This document shows positions 19,596-28,505 of a stretch of DNA of 64,000 nucleotides, piece by piece. The DNA is from Rhynchopus euleeides (Eukaryota > Euglenozoa > Diplonemea > Diplonemida > Diplonemidae). How positions within the stretch are numbered: the stretch's first letter is position 1; each line of letters starts with the position of its first letter. The notes under the pieces were generated by a model that was not told the origin of the DNA, made no database searches, and was given only the letters and a program-made list of their open reading frames with translations. The translations under genes and the position numbers were made by a program. The DNA lies in the NCBI GenBank assembly GCA_963210315.1, contig OY723244.1:2170001-2234000 (forward strand). Direction: 5' to 3'.

Positions 19596-19766
19596 TTTTC
19601 GGCCGACTAAACCGAAAATCGGGCCCTCTGGGGTGCCACACCGATATTTTTCGGATTTTTTTCGGATTTTTTTTCGATTTTTTTTGGTTGGGGTGGCCAC
19701 CAGTCCAGGCTGCTGCCCCACGGTGGCCGGATTTTCGACATGTCGAAAAAAAATTTTTGGCCGAAA
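19596..19766 (+). repeat. ~170-bp AT-rich repeat, left flank of VIPER-like copy B
   Basis: Reads CGGCCGACTAAACCGAAAATC ... TTCGACATGTCGAAA ... TTTTTGGCCGAAAAAA. The same sequence lies at 24577-24751 in the same orientation, so the retroelement is bracketed by direct repeats 4.98 kb apart. It contains the palindrome TTTTCGACATGTCGAAAA at 19732-19749. Confidence 0.8.
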
Positions 19767-19973
19767 AAATCGTACTCCTTTCGCTTTATTATAGACACCC
19801 TGTCCAGCAACTGTGGGAGAACAGTTCCGGACTACTTTTTGTTGAGCGCACACTGGGTTCCCTCAGGGACCGTGAATACGGCAACTTGACTGAACTGCAG
19901 GATGTCTTCCCCCAGGGGTATGAGCACCTTCACGCTGATGGCACGAACATTTATGGAACAACACTGGTGCAAT

Positions 19974-21703
19974 TTATACGCGCGGGCAGAGAGCTGCATC
20001 CGCGACCCCTGAGGAGGAGACAAACGCGGCGACGACGGGGGGCGGGGGGAGGGGGGGTGCCCCGAGTCGTGCCTGGGATGCTGAGACCGGGGCGCCCCTG
20101 GTGAAGGGGTCAGCGGCCTGCACATGGGTGGGGACCCATTGGGGATCGAGCTGCAGGCGGCCCCAGTCTGCAATGGCAAAGATCCAGCGCAGAAGCTGGT
20201 TTGCGAAATGGTTGCGTGAGTGGCCCACCTTTACGCACGCGACGACACCCGAGTTGTCGATGTGGAGGGTGACTCGGTGTCCGGGGTGGAGACGCGCTGC
20301 GAGCAGCACCGCAGCAGCTGCCGCCAGCATCTCCTTGATGAAGATGTGCGGCTTCTCCACCGTCGCGAAAGGCGCACGCACGACCAAGTCGGGGGAGACC
20401 ACGGCCCAGACGCGCTGTGAGGCATCACACCACAGGGCGATTGCTGGGAGAGGCGGGGGCACGTCCACCCACGCGTTGATCTCCATGGCGGGGAGCTCCT
20501 CGACCACCTCGTGCACCACCGAGGGGGAGACCCGCACTTGGTCGTCCCATCCGAGGAGGGAGCTGCCCACCAGGCGGCTGATCCTGCGAATGCAGGAGAG
20601 CGTAGACCACATGTTGCATAGACGGTGCCCCGCGATGTGGCAGAAACGCAGTGCCCTCCCCGTGACAACACACAATTCCCGCGCTGACAGCGCGCCCGCC
20701 TTGAAACGCCCCAGTTCCGGGGAGACGAGGAATGCATTGACCCAGGCCTGGGAGGGGCGGTATGCATGGAGGGTGAGGTTGAAGTCGATGCCCAGAACAG
20801 TGAACCTCCTGAGGGGGACCCCGGCCCCGTCCTCCACTTTGAACTCCGCTCCCACATGCGCAGCTCGCCGGCGCACGTCCGCATGGCGGGAGACGGCCTC
20901 GTCGGCGGTGTTGCCCAGCACAATGAGATTGTCAACCCACACGACACCCCTCTCCCAGGGAAGGATGACCGACGCTGCTCGATGCGCGATGGTGGGGGCC
21001 CAGCACCAGCCCATGCAGAGAGCTGTCAGCCAGTAGGTGCTGTAACGACCCCTCTCCGGTGCCAGCTTCATCCCGAAGAAAGGGCGCACGTCTGTCGCAA
21101 GCGGGATCTGGTAGAACCAGGATCAAAAATCCTCGAGGATGGCATGGTCTGCAGCCGCGATCCGAGTGGCGGCGACGATGATGTCCGGTAAACCCATGGG
21201 CGGCGGGGGACGCATGCATTCGTTGAGCTTTATTGCATTCGTCACCAGACGCGAACCTCCCGAGGATTTTGCCACCGTGAACTGCGGGAGACACATTTGG
21301 ATGGAGTCAGATGGGGGCTCGATGACCTCAGCTTGCCGGAGAGTCGGCACGTGCTTCAACATGTTCCTCGAGATGCTGTTCTTCGCGCCGTACGGGAGAG
21401 TGTCGGGGTGCACTGCGCACTGGGCCAGGAAACCTTCCTTTGACCGGATCACTTCGATGATGCCTAGTAGGATACCCCCGGTGTCCAGCTCCAGCAGCCT
21501 ATCCAGGTTCACGCGGTTCTTGGTAATGGGGGCAAGAGGCGCGTCAGAGCGTGTGGAGGGGGGTGATATGAAACCGCTCTGCGTAGGGAGGCCCACCCGC
21601 AGCGATGCATCGTAAGGGAAGATGATGTCTGGGCGAAAATCTGTGCACTCCGGAGGTGATGGTTGGCTGTAGAAGGCAAAGGGGGAGAGACCCGGAACCC
21701 CAC
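19974..21703 (-). pseudogene. RT/RNase H of VIPER-like copy B with premature stop
   Basis: Same protein as in copy A (RT motif A, VWVDNL box, four RNase H acidic residues). It is interrupted at 21123-21125 by TGA where copy A has CGA (Arg, 2402-2404), directly after the motif A Asp-Phe. The change is C to T in a CpG on the coding strand. The frame upstream of the stop is open far into the YR and Gag region (to 23015). A truncated product would lack the palm active site. Confidence 0.85.
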
Positions 21704-22546
21704 TCACTGCCACAGGTCGAGGGACGCTGAGACCCGGACTGCCTCGCGCGCTGGATGAGCCTTCGCCAGCGGGATGTAGTGGAGGAGGGACTCCACCGTC
21801 GCATGGCGGGATACTGACATCATCTCTGCGAGTGAATGGCCCTTCTGCATGAGGTGCATCAACGCGCCCCGCCGGAGCGAGTGGCCCGACAGCTGGGGGT
21901 CCACCCGGCGGAGGGCAGCCACCAATTTCTGCCGCGTCGTGGGGAGCGCCGGCGCGTCTGGAGGAAGAGACCTGCAGCGGGTCTGGAGGAAGTCGAAGGC
22001 CTGCGGGGACAGAGCGACACCGGTTGTGCGGCCCAAACGAAAAGGGTCGGACTTTCCTCCCGACCAGTCGAAGCCCACGTACGAGTCCTCGAAGGACAGG
22101 GCCCGCACGTCGAGCTTCAACAGGTCGCCGACGCGAGCTGCCGCCTTGAAGGCGACCTCCAAAGCGACGCGCACCACCGGTGACGACTCCCCGTCGATGG
22201 CCTGTCGCACCGTGGCCAGGTCGGCGGGCACTGCCTGACGAGAGGGACGGAGCGCTCCAGACCTCTTGTAGGAGCGCTCCAAGTCCCGGAGCATGGGGGT
22301 AGGGTGCTCCAAGAACCCCGCGCGCTTTGCCCACGCCTTCAGGTTCTGCAGGTACTGCAGAAGGGCTGAGGGCTTGAGGCCATCCACCACCGACTTCTTG
22401 CTGAGCCAGAGGAGGATGGCCTCGTCGACCGCGAGGGGGTGCCCCGTCCACGCCTCCCACTGCACCCGGAAGTCCATCATTCGGCGAGCGACCGAGATCT
22501 GGCCCCGCCAAGTCGATGGGGCCAGAGCACCCGATAGGGTTGACAT
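21704..22546 (-). CDS. Tyrosine recombinase of VIPER-like element, copy B
   Basis: 280 residues, intact, with the same R138, HxxR 222-225, H248 and Y257 set as copy A. Only scattered silent or single-residue changes are visible. It could act in trans on related elements even though the RT of this copy is broken. Confidence 0.87.
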   Translation of the reverse strand: MSTLSGALAPSTWRGQISVARRMMDFRVQWEAWTGHPLAVDEAILLWLSKKSVVDGLKPSALLQYLQNLKAWAKRAGFLEHPTPMLRDLERSYKRSGALRPSRQAVPADLATVRQAIDGESSPVVRVALEVAFKAAARVGDLLKLDVRALSFEDSYVGFDWSGGKSDPFRLGRTTGVALSPQAFDFLQTRCRSLPPDAPALPTTRQKLVAALRRVDPQLSGHSLRRGALMHLMQKGHSLAEMMSVSRHATVESLLHYIPLAKAHPAREAVRVSASLDLWQ

Positions 22547-22737
22547 GGCGTGGTTGTAGACCTGCCTGACCTGGCCCGGAGAGGTGATCGACTCCTGGTG
22601 CCGCGGCCGACCCGGTGCTGGCTTTTTTGGAGATTTTTTCGTCGGCAGTGGAGGGTGTGTGGTGAGGTGGGTGTGTGGGAGGGGGGGGAGGGATGGGAGG
22701 GGGCGGGACGGGGCGGGGGGGCACAGGCTGGTGGGCC

Positions 22738-24232
22738 CTAGTTCCGGCGGTAGCCCCCCCGGGGGTGCCCGCGAAAATCCGGCTTCCTCTCGGTAACCTC
22801 TCGGCGGGCCATCTTGGGAGGGGGGCCGGCGAAAACGGAGCGGTCAGACCGCTGCCGCTTGGGGCCCTGGCGGGGCTCGTGGCGGGGCTCGAGGGGGCCC
22901 GAGGCAGCCTGGAGGGCGGGGGCAGCGAACACGGGCTGTGTGTCCGCAGCGAAAAAAGCGGATTCCATCTTCCTCGCCCCTGCCGAGTCGCCCCCAGCGG
23001 CCCGTTCCAGCACAAAGAGCCTCATGAGCTCCCTGTGGGCCATGTCGCATAAAAATTTGTTCGCCTCCTCCAGTGTTCCGTGTGTCCCAATCTTGTTCGC
23101 CATCGCTTTCAGGTCCGACACACGGTGTGCGGCCTCGATGGACAAACTGGAACCACTGGAGGAGAGCGGACCGAACCGGACGTCCAGCCCGAGGAGGACT
23201 GAAGCCCGCCTGTCCGCAGACATGGTGGCCCACAGAGAAGGCTCAAGGTCCGTGGCGAGAGCGCCGGGGGCGAGGGAGGACTGGGGAAGCGGGGCCGGGC
23301 TGGCGTGGGGAGGGGGGTGGCCCGCAGCGATGGCAGCCCAAGCCTGGTCTGCGCCAAAGCCTGCTGTGTTTGCCCAAGGTGCACCCCCAGACACAAAAGC
23401 CGGGTGGGGATCATGCTGAAGCGCGGCGACACCGGGGTGGTGTGCGGCCACAGCCGGTGCGTGGGGCGGGGGTGCACCGGCATGTGGAGCCTGCCCTGGA
23501 ACGGGTGGCTGGGCGCTGGGGAGCGCTGGCGCTGGGTGGGGAGCATGTTGCAACGTGGGGATACCGGTATAGTGGTATGCCGACACAGCCGGAGCAGGGT
23601 GCGGGGGTGCACCGGCGTGCGGAGCCTGCCCTGGGATGGGCGGCTGAGCGGTGACAAACGCTGGGTGGGGAACATGCTGGAGCGTGGTGACACCGGGAGA
23701 GTGGTGTGCCGACACGGCCGGTGCCTGGGGCGGGGGCGCACCGACGTGTGGAGCCTGCCCTGGGGGGGGCGGCTGAGCTGCAGGAGCACCGGGGGCGGGC
23801 GCTGGGAGGGGAGCCTGCTGCAGCGTGTGGACACCGGGGGAGTGGTGAACCAACACGTAAGATGATGTGTGGGGGGGGGGCACCAGCATGTGCAAACTGC
23901 CCGGGGGGGGGCTGCGCTGTCAAAGCACCGGGTGCTGGGTACAAGTTCTGGTGGTGGGGTGCATAGGCGTACACAGTGGGGTAAGCATGTGTGTTGTGCT
24001 GGGCCGGGCTCTGATGAGGGGCCCCCGTGGGCACGGGGTTGGCGGTTTGCGGCGGCGGAAGCTGCGATGGGGGAATCTGCGGGGGCTCCTGGGGTTCGAC
24101 TGGTGTCACGGCCACAGGCTCAGCTGCGATGGCCTGGCCCGCGGCGGACTCCTCCTCAGACGGAGGCGGAGGCGGGGGTGTAGTCTGCGAGGCTTCCTTG
24201 GATTTTGGGGTCTTCTTCTTTCTTCCGGCCAT
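22738..24232 (-). pseudogene. Gag-like frame of VIPER-like copy B with one frameshift
   Basis: Starts at an ATG (MAGRKKKTPKSKEASQ, a basic start) 8 bp after the A1 repeat and ends at the same GGYRRN stop as copy A. The two halves are in different frames: one from 24232 to about 23890, the other from about 23895 to 22738. They meet in a run of ten C residues (G on the + strand, 23871-23880), so a one-base error or real slippage is likely. The span of 1495 bp is 498 codons plus one base. The middle holds four ~40-residue Pro/Ala/His repeats (SPGVxTLQxxPHPA ... PGQAPHxGAPPP). Confidence 0.7.
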
Positions 24233-24392
24233 TGTTAAACTTGAGCGCACACTTGCTGTCTCAAGGCTGTGTTGAGGCCCTGTGAAGTGGCATGAGGTGC
24301 TAATCCAAAGCTTCAGTCGTACGATTTCCTTCGTTACTTCGCGACTTCGCTACGCTTCGTCGCTCGTAACTAGTAAAAAAAAATTTTTTTTT

Positions 24393-24580
24393 AAGCACAC
24401 TCGTGTGAGCGGAAAGCGCCCCACCACAGCTGCAACCAAACGTGCTCTATACACTAACCCCACCCTTCATCAGGCTCAGGGTGTGATCAGTTCAGGGTTT
24501 TGTGTGTAGAAGCGTCAACGCAACAAACAAAAGGAAATTCATCAGAGCGGTTGTAGCTGTGAAGTGATAGGGCGCTTTTC
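24393..24580 (+). repeat. ~188-bp dispersed repeat, copy 1
   Basis: Identical or nearly so to 62757-62945, from AAGCACACTCGTGTGAGCGG to GTGATAGGGCGCTTTTC. A diverged reverse relative is at 17690-17810, and the first ~60 bp have a distant relative at 54205-54290. It carries the GAAGCGTCAACGCA motif also found at the ends of repeat Y. Confidence 0.8.
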
Positions 24581-24751
24581 GGCCGACTAAACCGAAAATC
24601 GGGCCCTCTGGGGTGCCACACCGATATTTTTCGGATTTTTTTCGGATTTTTTTGCGATTTTTTTCTGCCTAGCTGGGCACCGGTCCAGGGCACTGACCCA
24701 GGGTGGCCGAAATTTCGACATGTCGAAAAAAAAAATTTTTGGCCAAAAAAA
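24577..24751 (+). repeat. ~170-bp AT-rich repeat, right flank of VIPER-like copy B
   Basis: Direct repeat of 19596-19766 with a few indels in the T-runs and a diverged stretch at 24667-24700. It contains the palindrome core TTTCGACATGTCGAAA near 24713-24728. It passes directly into the non-LTR retrotransposon remnant. Confidence 0.8.
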
Positions 24752-25045
24752 ACCACCATCCGCCGACTCCGGGCCGACCACCACCGCCTGGTCTACGACC
24801 ATGACATCCCGGGCACGGCACAACCACCTTGCCAACCCTGCCTGAAGCATGCGCCGGGCCACCCCCCGCCTGGGGTCTCACTGAAGCACCTCTTCTTCGG
24901 CTGCCCCGCGACAGCGTCGGCCCGACACCACCTCACAGCCACAAACGTGCACAACCTGCTGTTGCACAACTGCAAGGAGGCGCTGCGCTACCTGGCCGAG
25001 GCAGGGGTAACGGAGCACGGCGAGAAGGACTACCTGAACGCGTGA
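24752..25045 (+). pseudogene. C-terminal remnant of a non-LTR (LINE) reverse transcriptase, zf-RVT region
   Basis: Translation in frame 2 gives ~97 residues ending in TGA. The pattern is typical of LINE RT C-termini: TIRRLRADHHRLVYDHDI, a C-x2-C pair (PCQPCLKHA), the SLKHLFFGCPATASARHHL box that normally reads E/SLxHLLFxCP, and a final EALRYLAEAGV helix. The Cys/His set would bind zinc. Everything upstream is missing (5' truncation, as expected for LINE insertion); the frame has no Met. Called from motif pattern only. Confidence 0.6.
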
Positions 25046-25711
25046 ACCAAATAACATCATCAGAGAACAAGGGCTTCGGCCCGACCTCCCAGCACCCCCC
25101 CCCCCCCATCCCAGCCCCACGTCACTTACCACAGGCCGCCAGGCGCGTCAGCGTCGGCGACCGCCCGCCCCCAGTCTGAGAGGCATCAGCCGAATCTCGG
25201 TGGAGGCGGGCACAAAACAAAAGGGAGAGTCGTCACTGTGCATATCAGCACGGTCCCGCCCTCTGTGCCAGACCAACACACCACCAAAGGAAAAGAGGAA
25301 GAGGCGACGTAAGGCAATGCCTCCGTGCGGCCAGGAGAACACGAAATAGCGACCCCCTCTACGGGGAATGGGGCCCCCATTGCAGGAATCCCATCGTTTC
25401 CAACGTGCCCATAGGAGTGCCTGGTTGTGGCCTGGCCTTGCCGTGCATTCACCCTCTCTGCTTTTTGGTGATCAAAAGGCGGGGCAACCGTGCTTCAATA
25501 ATTCCTTGAATACTTCCTCCGTATGTTATGCGTTGCCGACTCCGCCAGCCTGCTGCTTTAATGTGTCCGGTCAACAAACACATTCCGTGGTTTTTTTCTT
25601 CCGTGTGGTGTGTGAAGCAATGCGTGGGTAAGTACTTTTGCGGAGTTGTGCGGGGCTGCTCGTTTTCTTCTCTTTTCTGCTTTTGTGAGGGTGCCCACCC
25701 ACTTGTGCGTG
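25046..25711. other. Intergenic, likely 3' tail of the LINE remnant plus unique sequence
   Basis: Pyrimidine- and C-rich sequence after the LINE stop (C-run at 25096-25108). No frame with recognisable content; nothing else seen. Confidence 0.4.
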
Positions 25712-26172
25712 TATTCCCTTGCCTCTCAAGATTCTTTCTGGATCAGACCTCAGTTTCTCACCAGGCCCGGAAGCAGTCGTACAAACAAGCGTGTCTGCAG
25801 CCCCATTCCCCCAACCCCTCCCGACCGTCCCGACGCCACCCTACCCATTGACTCGCGAGCACTTTTGTCATTTTTTTTAGCCACACACTTCCGAATGCTT
25901 TGACACTTCCCCGACAGGTTCTCACAGGTTTGGCGCCGTGTGGTGAGGACAGTGTTGGATTCTGCGTTCGTGAGGGCAGAACCATCTGACTTCGTACCTG
26001 AGGCTGCCAAAGGCCGACCTGCTGCGTGCCCCCCTGTGTCTAGGGTGTATGTGTGCTGGAACAGCCCCGCCACTCCATTGTGGCAGGCAGGAGGGGTGCG
26101 AGAGGCGGAAAACTGATCAAAAACAGCACTTTAATTTTGCCCACTTTTTTGCTCTGCTAGAATCCTGAGACT
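25712..26172 (+). repeat. Dispersed ~450-bp duplicated segment, copy 2
   Basis: Second copy of 7506-7953 in the same orientation. It differs by a 9-bp insertion (GACCGTCCC region near 25825), a few substitutions and small indels near 25870-25925. Confidence 0.75.
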
Positions 26173-26530
26173 TGGGCCTCTCTACTGTGTAGCGGCTGGG
26201 AAGAATGTCACCCCCAGGGTCCTGGGGAAGACGTTAAACTGCCTGGGGGGGCCGTCCCCGGACTATGACGGGTGCCTGCACCAGGAGTCTAGCTGCAGTC
26301 TTTATTTCTTTATTTCCTTTTGGGTGCGTCCACCAAAGAAAACGTGGCCACCCACTCGCAGAGGCTCCCGAAAGCTCCATCATAAGCTAGCGGTTCATAG
26401 TGTAGATCGGTGTCTCCAGAAGGGGATGTCCGGTCGCAGAAGAAAAACGACGAAGACAACCACACAGGCCGCATAAAAACCCCCCTCGGCCCTGGGCCCT
26501 CGAGGGGGGTGACATTCTCTCGGGGTACCC
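26173..26530. other. Intergenic
   Basis: Contains C/G-rich inverted words (ACCCCCCTCGGCCC ... GGGCCCTCGAGGGGGGT at 26478-26510) able to form a hairpin. No gene seen. Confidence 0.4.
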
Positions 26531-26532
26531 TA

Positions 26533-27172
26533 CTGGGGGGGGCTAAATAGAAGACCCCCCCCCTTGTAATAGGCGTATAAACGCTTTTTTTTGGGGGTTT
26601 TCAAAACCCAAAATTTTGGGCAATTTTTGCAGTGGGTGGCCAAATACAAGGGGGTGGCCGAATACAAGGGGGGGGGTCTTGTATTCGGCGGTCCGTGATT
26701 TTTCCCAATTTTGGCGAATTTTGCTCCAGGTGACCTCGTGGAATCGCGATTTTCGCCTTCCATTGCACTATTCGGAATCCGTGCGGATCGTGGTGGGGTC
26801 ATTTTGTGGGTGGTGGTGTCAAGTTTCACCCATGAAATGTGGGTCTGGTTTGGCTCCTGATAATGGGAGGATATTCCCAGGAGTCAGCCACCCGCAGGGA
26901 CCCCCACACTGGTGTCCAAAACCCTGTTCTTTTGAATGTTTGGATTCCGTGCGGATCGCAGTGGGGTCATTTTGACCATGGGGTGCCTGTTAGGACTGGA
27001 AAAACAGGCTGAAAATTTGAAAATTGGCCAAAATTCACGGACCGCCGAATACAAGACCCCCCCCCCCTTGTATTCGGCCTAAATTTTTCTGGATTTCGAA
27101 TTTCCAGACCCCCCCCTTCTATTCGGCCACCCCCTTGTATTCGGCCACCCCCTTCTATTTAGCCCCCCCCAG
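26533..27172. mobile_element. MITE with perfect 21-bp terminal inverted repeats and TA target duplication
   Basis: The ends begin CTGGGGGGGGCTAAATAG and are perfectly complementary (26533-26553 and 27152-27172), each flanked by TA, as in Tc1/mariner-type insertions. Subterminal copies of GGTGGCCGAATACAAGGGGG occur in both arms, in both orientations, so the arms can fold further (26640-26720 against 27010-27150). The middle has two copies of TCCGTGCGGATCG followed by GTGGGGTCATTTTG. There is no coding capacity, so it would need a transposase in trans. Confidence 0.82.
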
Positions 27173-27368
27173 TAGGTGCCATGACAAAGCTGGTGGTAGT
27201 GATTCCTGTTTCACCTCTAGCATACAACTTGACTGGGCGGGAATGCAGCGCGATTGTGTGTGCCTTCACTTCACTCTGACGTTTCCTTCGAATCTTGTCA
27301 ACACACACCTACACCACACACAGAAGGTGATCTGCTGCGTATACCAGAAACTACCGAAGTCAGCAAAC

Positions 27369-28505
27369 ATGGATGTGACTGTGCGTCATGCCGGGACCGG
27401 GCACAGCTGTGTCGTCGGTGTTCCGGAAGGCGGGACCGTGGTCGGGCTGAAGGCGGATGCGCTCAACGAGATGTTCCCTGGTTCTACCAACACAGACCGC
27501 GAGGCTGCAGCGGTGGCAGCACACATCGAAGGGTGTGAGGAGGAGCTGGACGATGAAGAGTGCGTTGCCGACACGGGTCTGGAGGACGGGGGTGCTGTCA
27601 AGCTCGTCCCACGCTGGCCCAACGTCAAGGCCCCCGCTGCCTACGACAACGGGCATGACAACGTCATTTTCTGCGTCGCACTGTCGGGGTGTGGGAAACT
27701 CTGCGCGGCGGGCTACCACCAGGGTCAAATCACTGTGTTTGACACCATCACCGCTGATGTGGTGGCAGAATTCTCTCACGGCAACCACGAGATTCTTTGC
27801 GCAGCCTTCTCCGACTGTGGGGCGCGGCTGGCGACGTGCTCTCGTGACGGCACCATCTGCGTGTGGCTGACTTCACCCTGGCAGCGGGCGTGCATCGTGG
27901 ACCACAACAGTCCTGTGTACCGTGCAACGTGGACACACTGCGGACGTCTTGTGTCCGGTGATAAGAGGGGCATACTTCTTGTGTGTGACGTAAAGGCCGC
28001 ACCGACCGCCAGAATGCTCAAGGGCCACACCAAGACGATCCCCGCCATTGCCGTGTCCGCCAGGACGATCTTCAGCGGATCAGCTGACAAGACCATACGT
28101 GCGTGGGACCTCAGCACCCTCACACACACACACACCCTGGAGGAGCACACTGAGGAGGTCACCTGCATCGCCCTGACGAAGGACGAGGAGCAGCTGGTGT
28201 CGTGCTCCCTCGACAACAACCTCAAGGTGTGGTGCACAGCCTCCCTCAGCTGCCTGCGTACTGTTGAAGTGCCAGCCCATTCCTTCTCCTTCGCCATGTC
28301 GCAGCCAGGCGATGTTATTGCCGTTAAGAGCCGCGCCATCATCGCGCTGTACCGCCTCAGCACAGGCCACTGTCTGGGAGAGTTAGACGCCTCGGGTGGG
28401 ACCATTGCCTTCAGCCCCTGCGGGAGGTGGTTCTTCACATCGGCGAACTACATTACGGTCTCTGTTTCTGCCGCGTCATCCCTCAAAGATTCCCTTTGCC
28501 CCTGA
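27369..28505 (+). CDS. UBL-WD40 repeat protein, paralogue 3
   Basis: 378 residues with UBL (1-83) and seven blades. Among the intact copies it is moderately diverged: blade 3 ends LLVCD, blade 4 is preceded by KAAPTARMLKGHTKTIPAIAV, and the C-terminus is SAASSLKDSLCP. The open frame starts at 27024, but the family begins at the ATG at 27369, preceded by GAAGTCAGCAAAC, which is also found before paralogue 7. The ATG is 195 bp after the MITE. The WD40 framework residues are intact, so it should fold. Confidence 0.9.
   Translation: MDVTVRHAGTGHSCVVGVPEGGTVVGLKADALNEMFPGSTNTDREAAAVAAHIEGCEEELDDEECVADTGLEDGGAVKLVPRWPNVKAPAAYDNGHDNVIFCVALSGCGKLCAAGYHQGQITVFDTITADVVAEFSHGNHEILCAAFSDCGARLATCSRDGTICVWLTSPWQRACIVDHNSPVYRATWTHCGRLVSGDKRGILLVCDVKAAPTARMLKGHTKTIPAIAVSARTIFSGSADKTIRAWDLSTLTHTHTLEEHTEEVTCIALTKDEEQLVSCSLDNNLKVWCTASLSCLRTVEVPAHSFSFAMSQPGDVIAVKSRAIIALYRLSTGHCLGELDASGGTIAFSPCGRWFFTSANYITVSVSAASSLKDSLCP

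Larger units (their letters stand above)
19767..24376 (-). mobile_element. VIPER-like tyrosine-recombinase retrotransposon, copy B
   Basis: About 4.6 kb, close to the ~4.5 kb known for VIPER. On the minus strand it reads A1 (24376-24241), Gag, YR, RT/RH and B1 (19854-19767), then joins flanking AT-rich repeat directly; the A2-B2 part found in copy A is absent. It carries a premature TGA in RT and a frameshift in Gag, so it is probably not autonomous in this state. Otherwise the match to copy A is near perfect. Confidence 0.88.
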
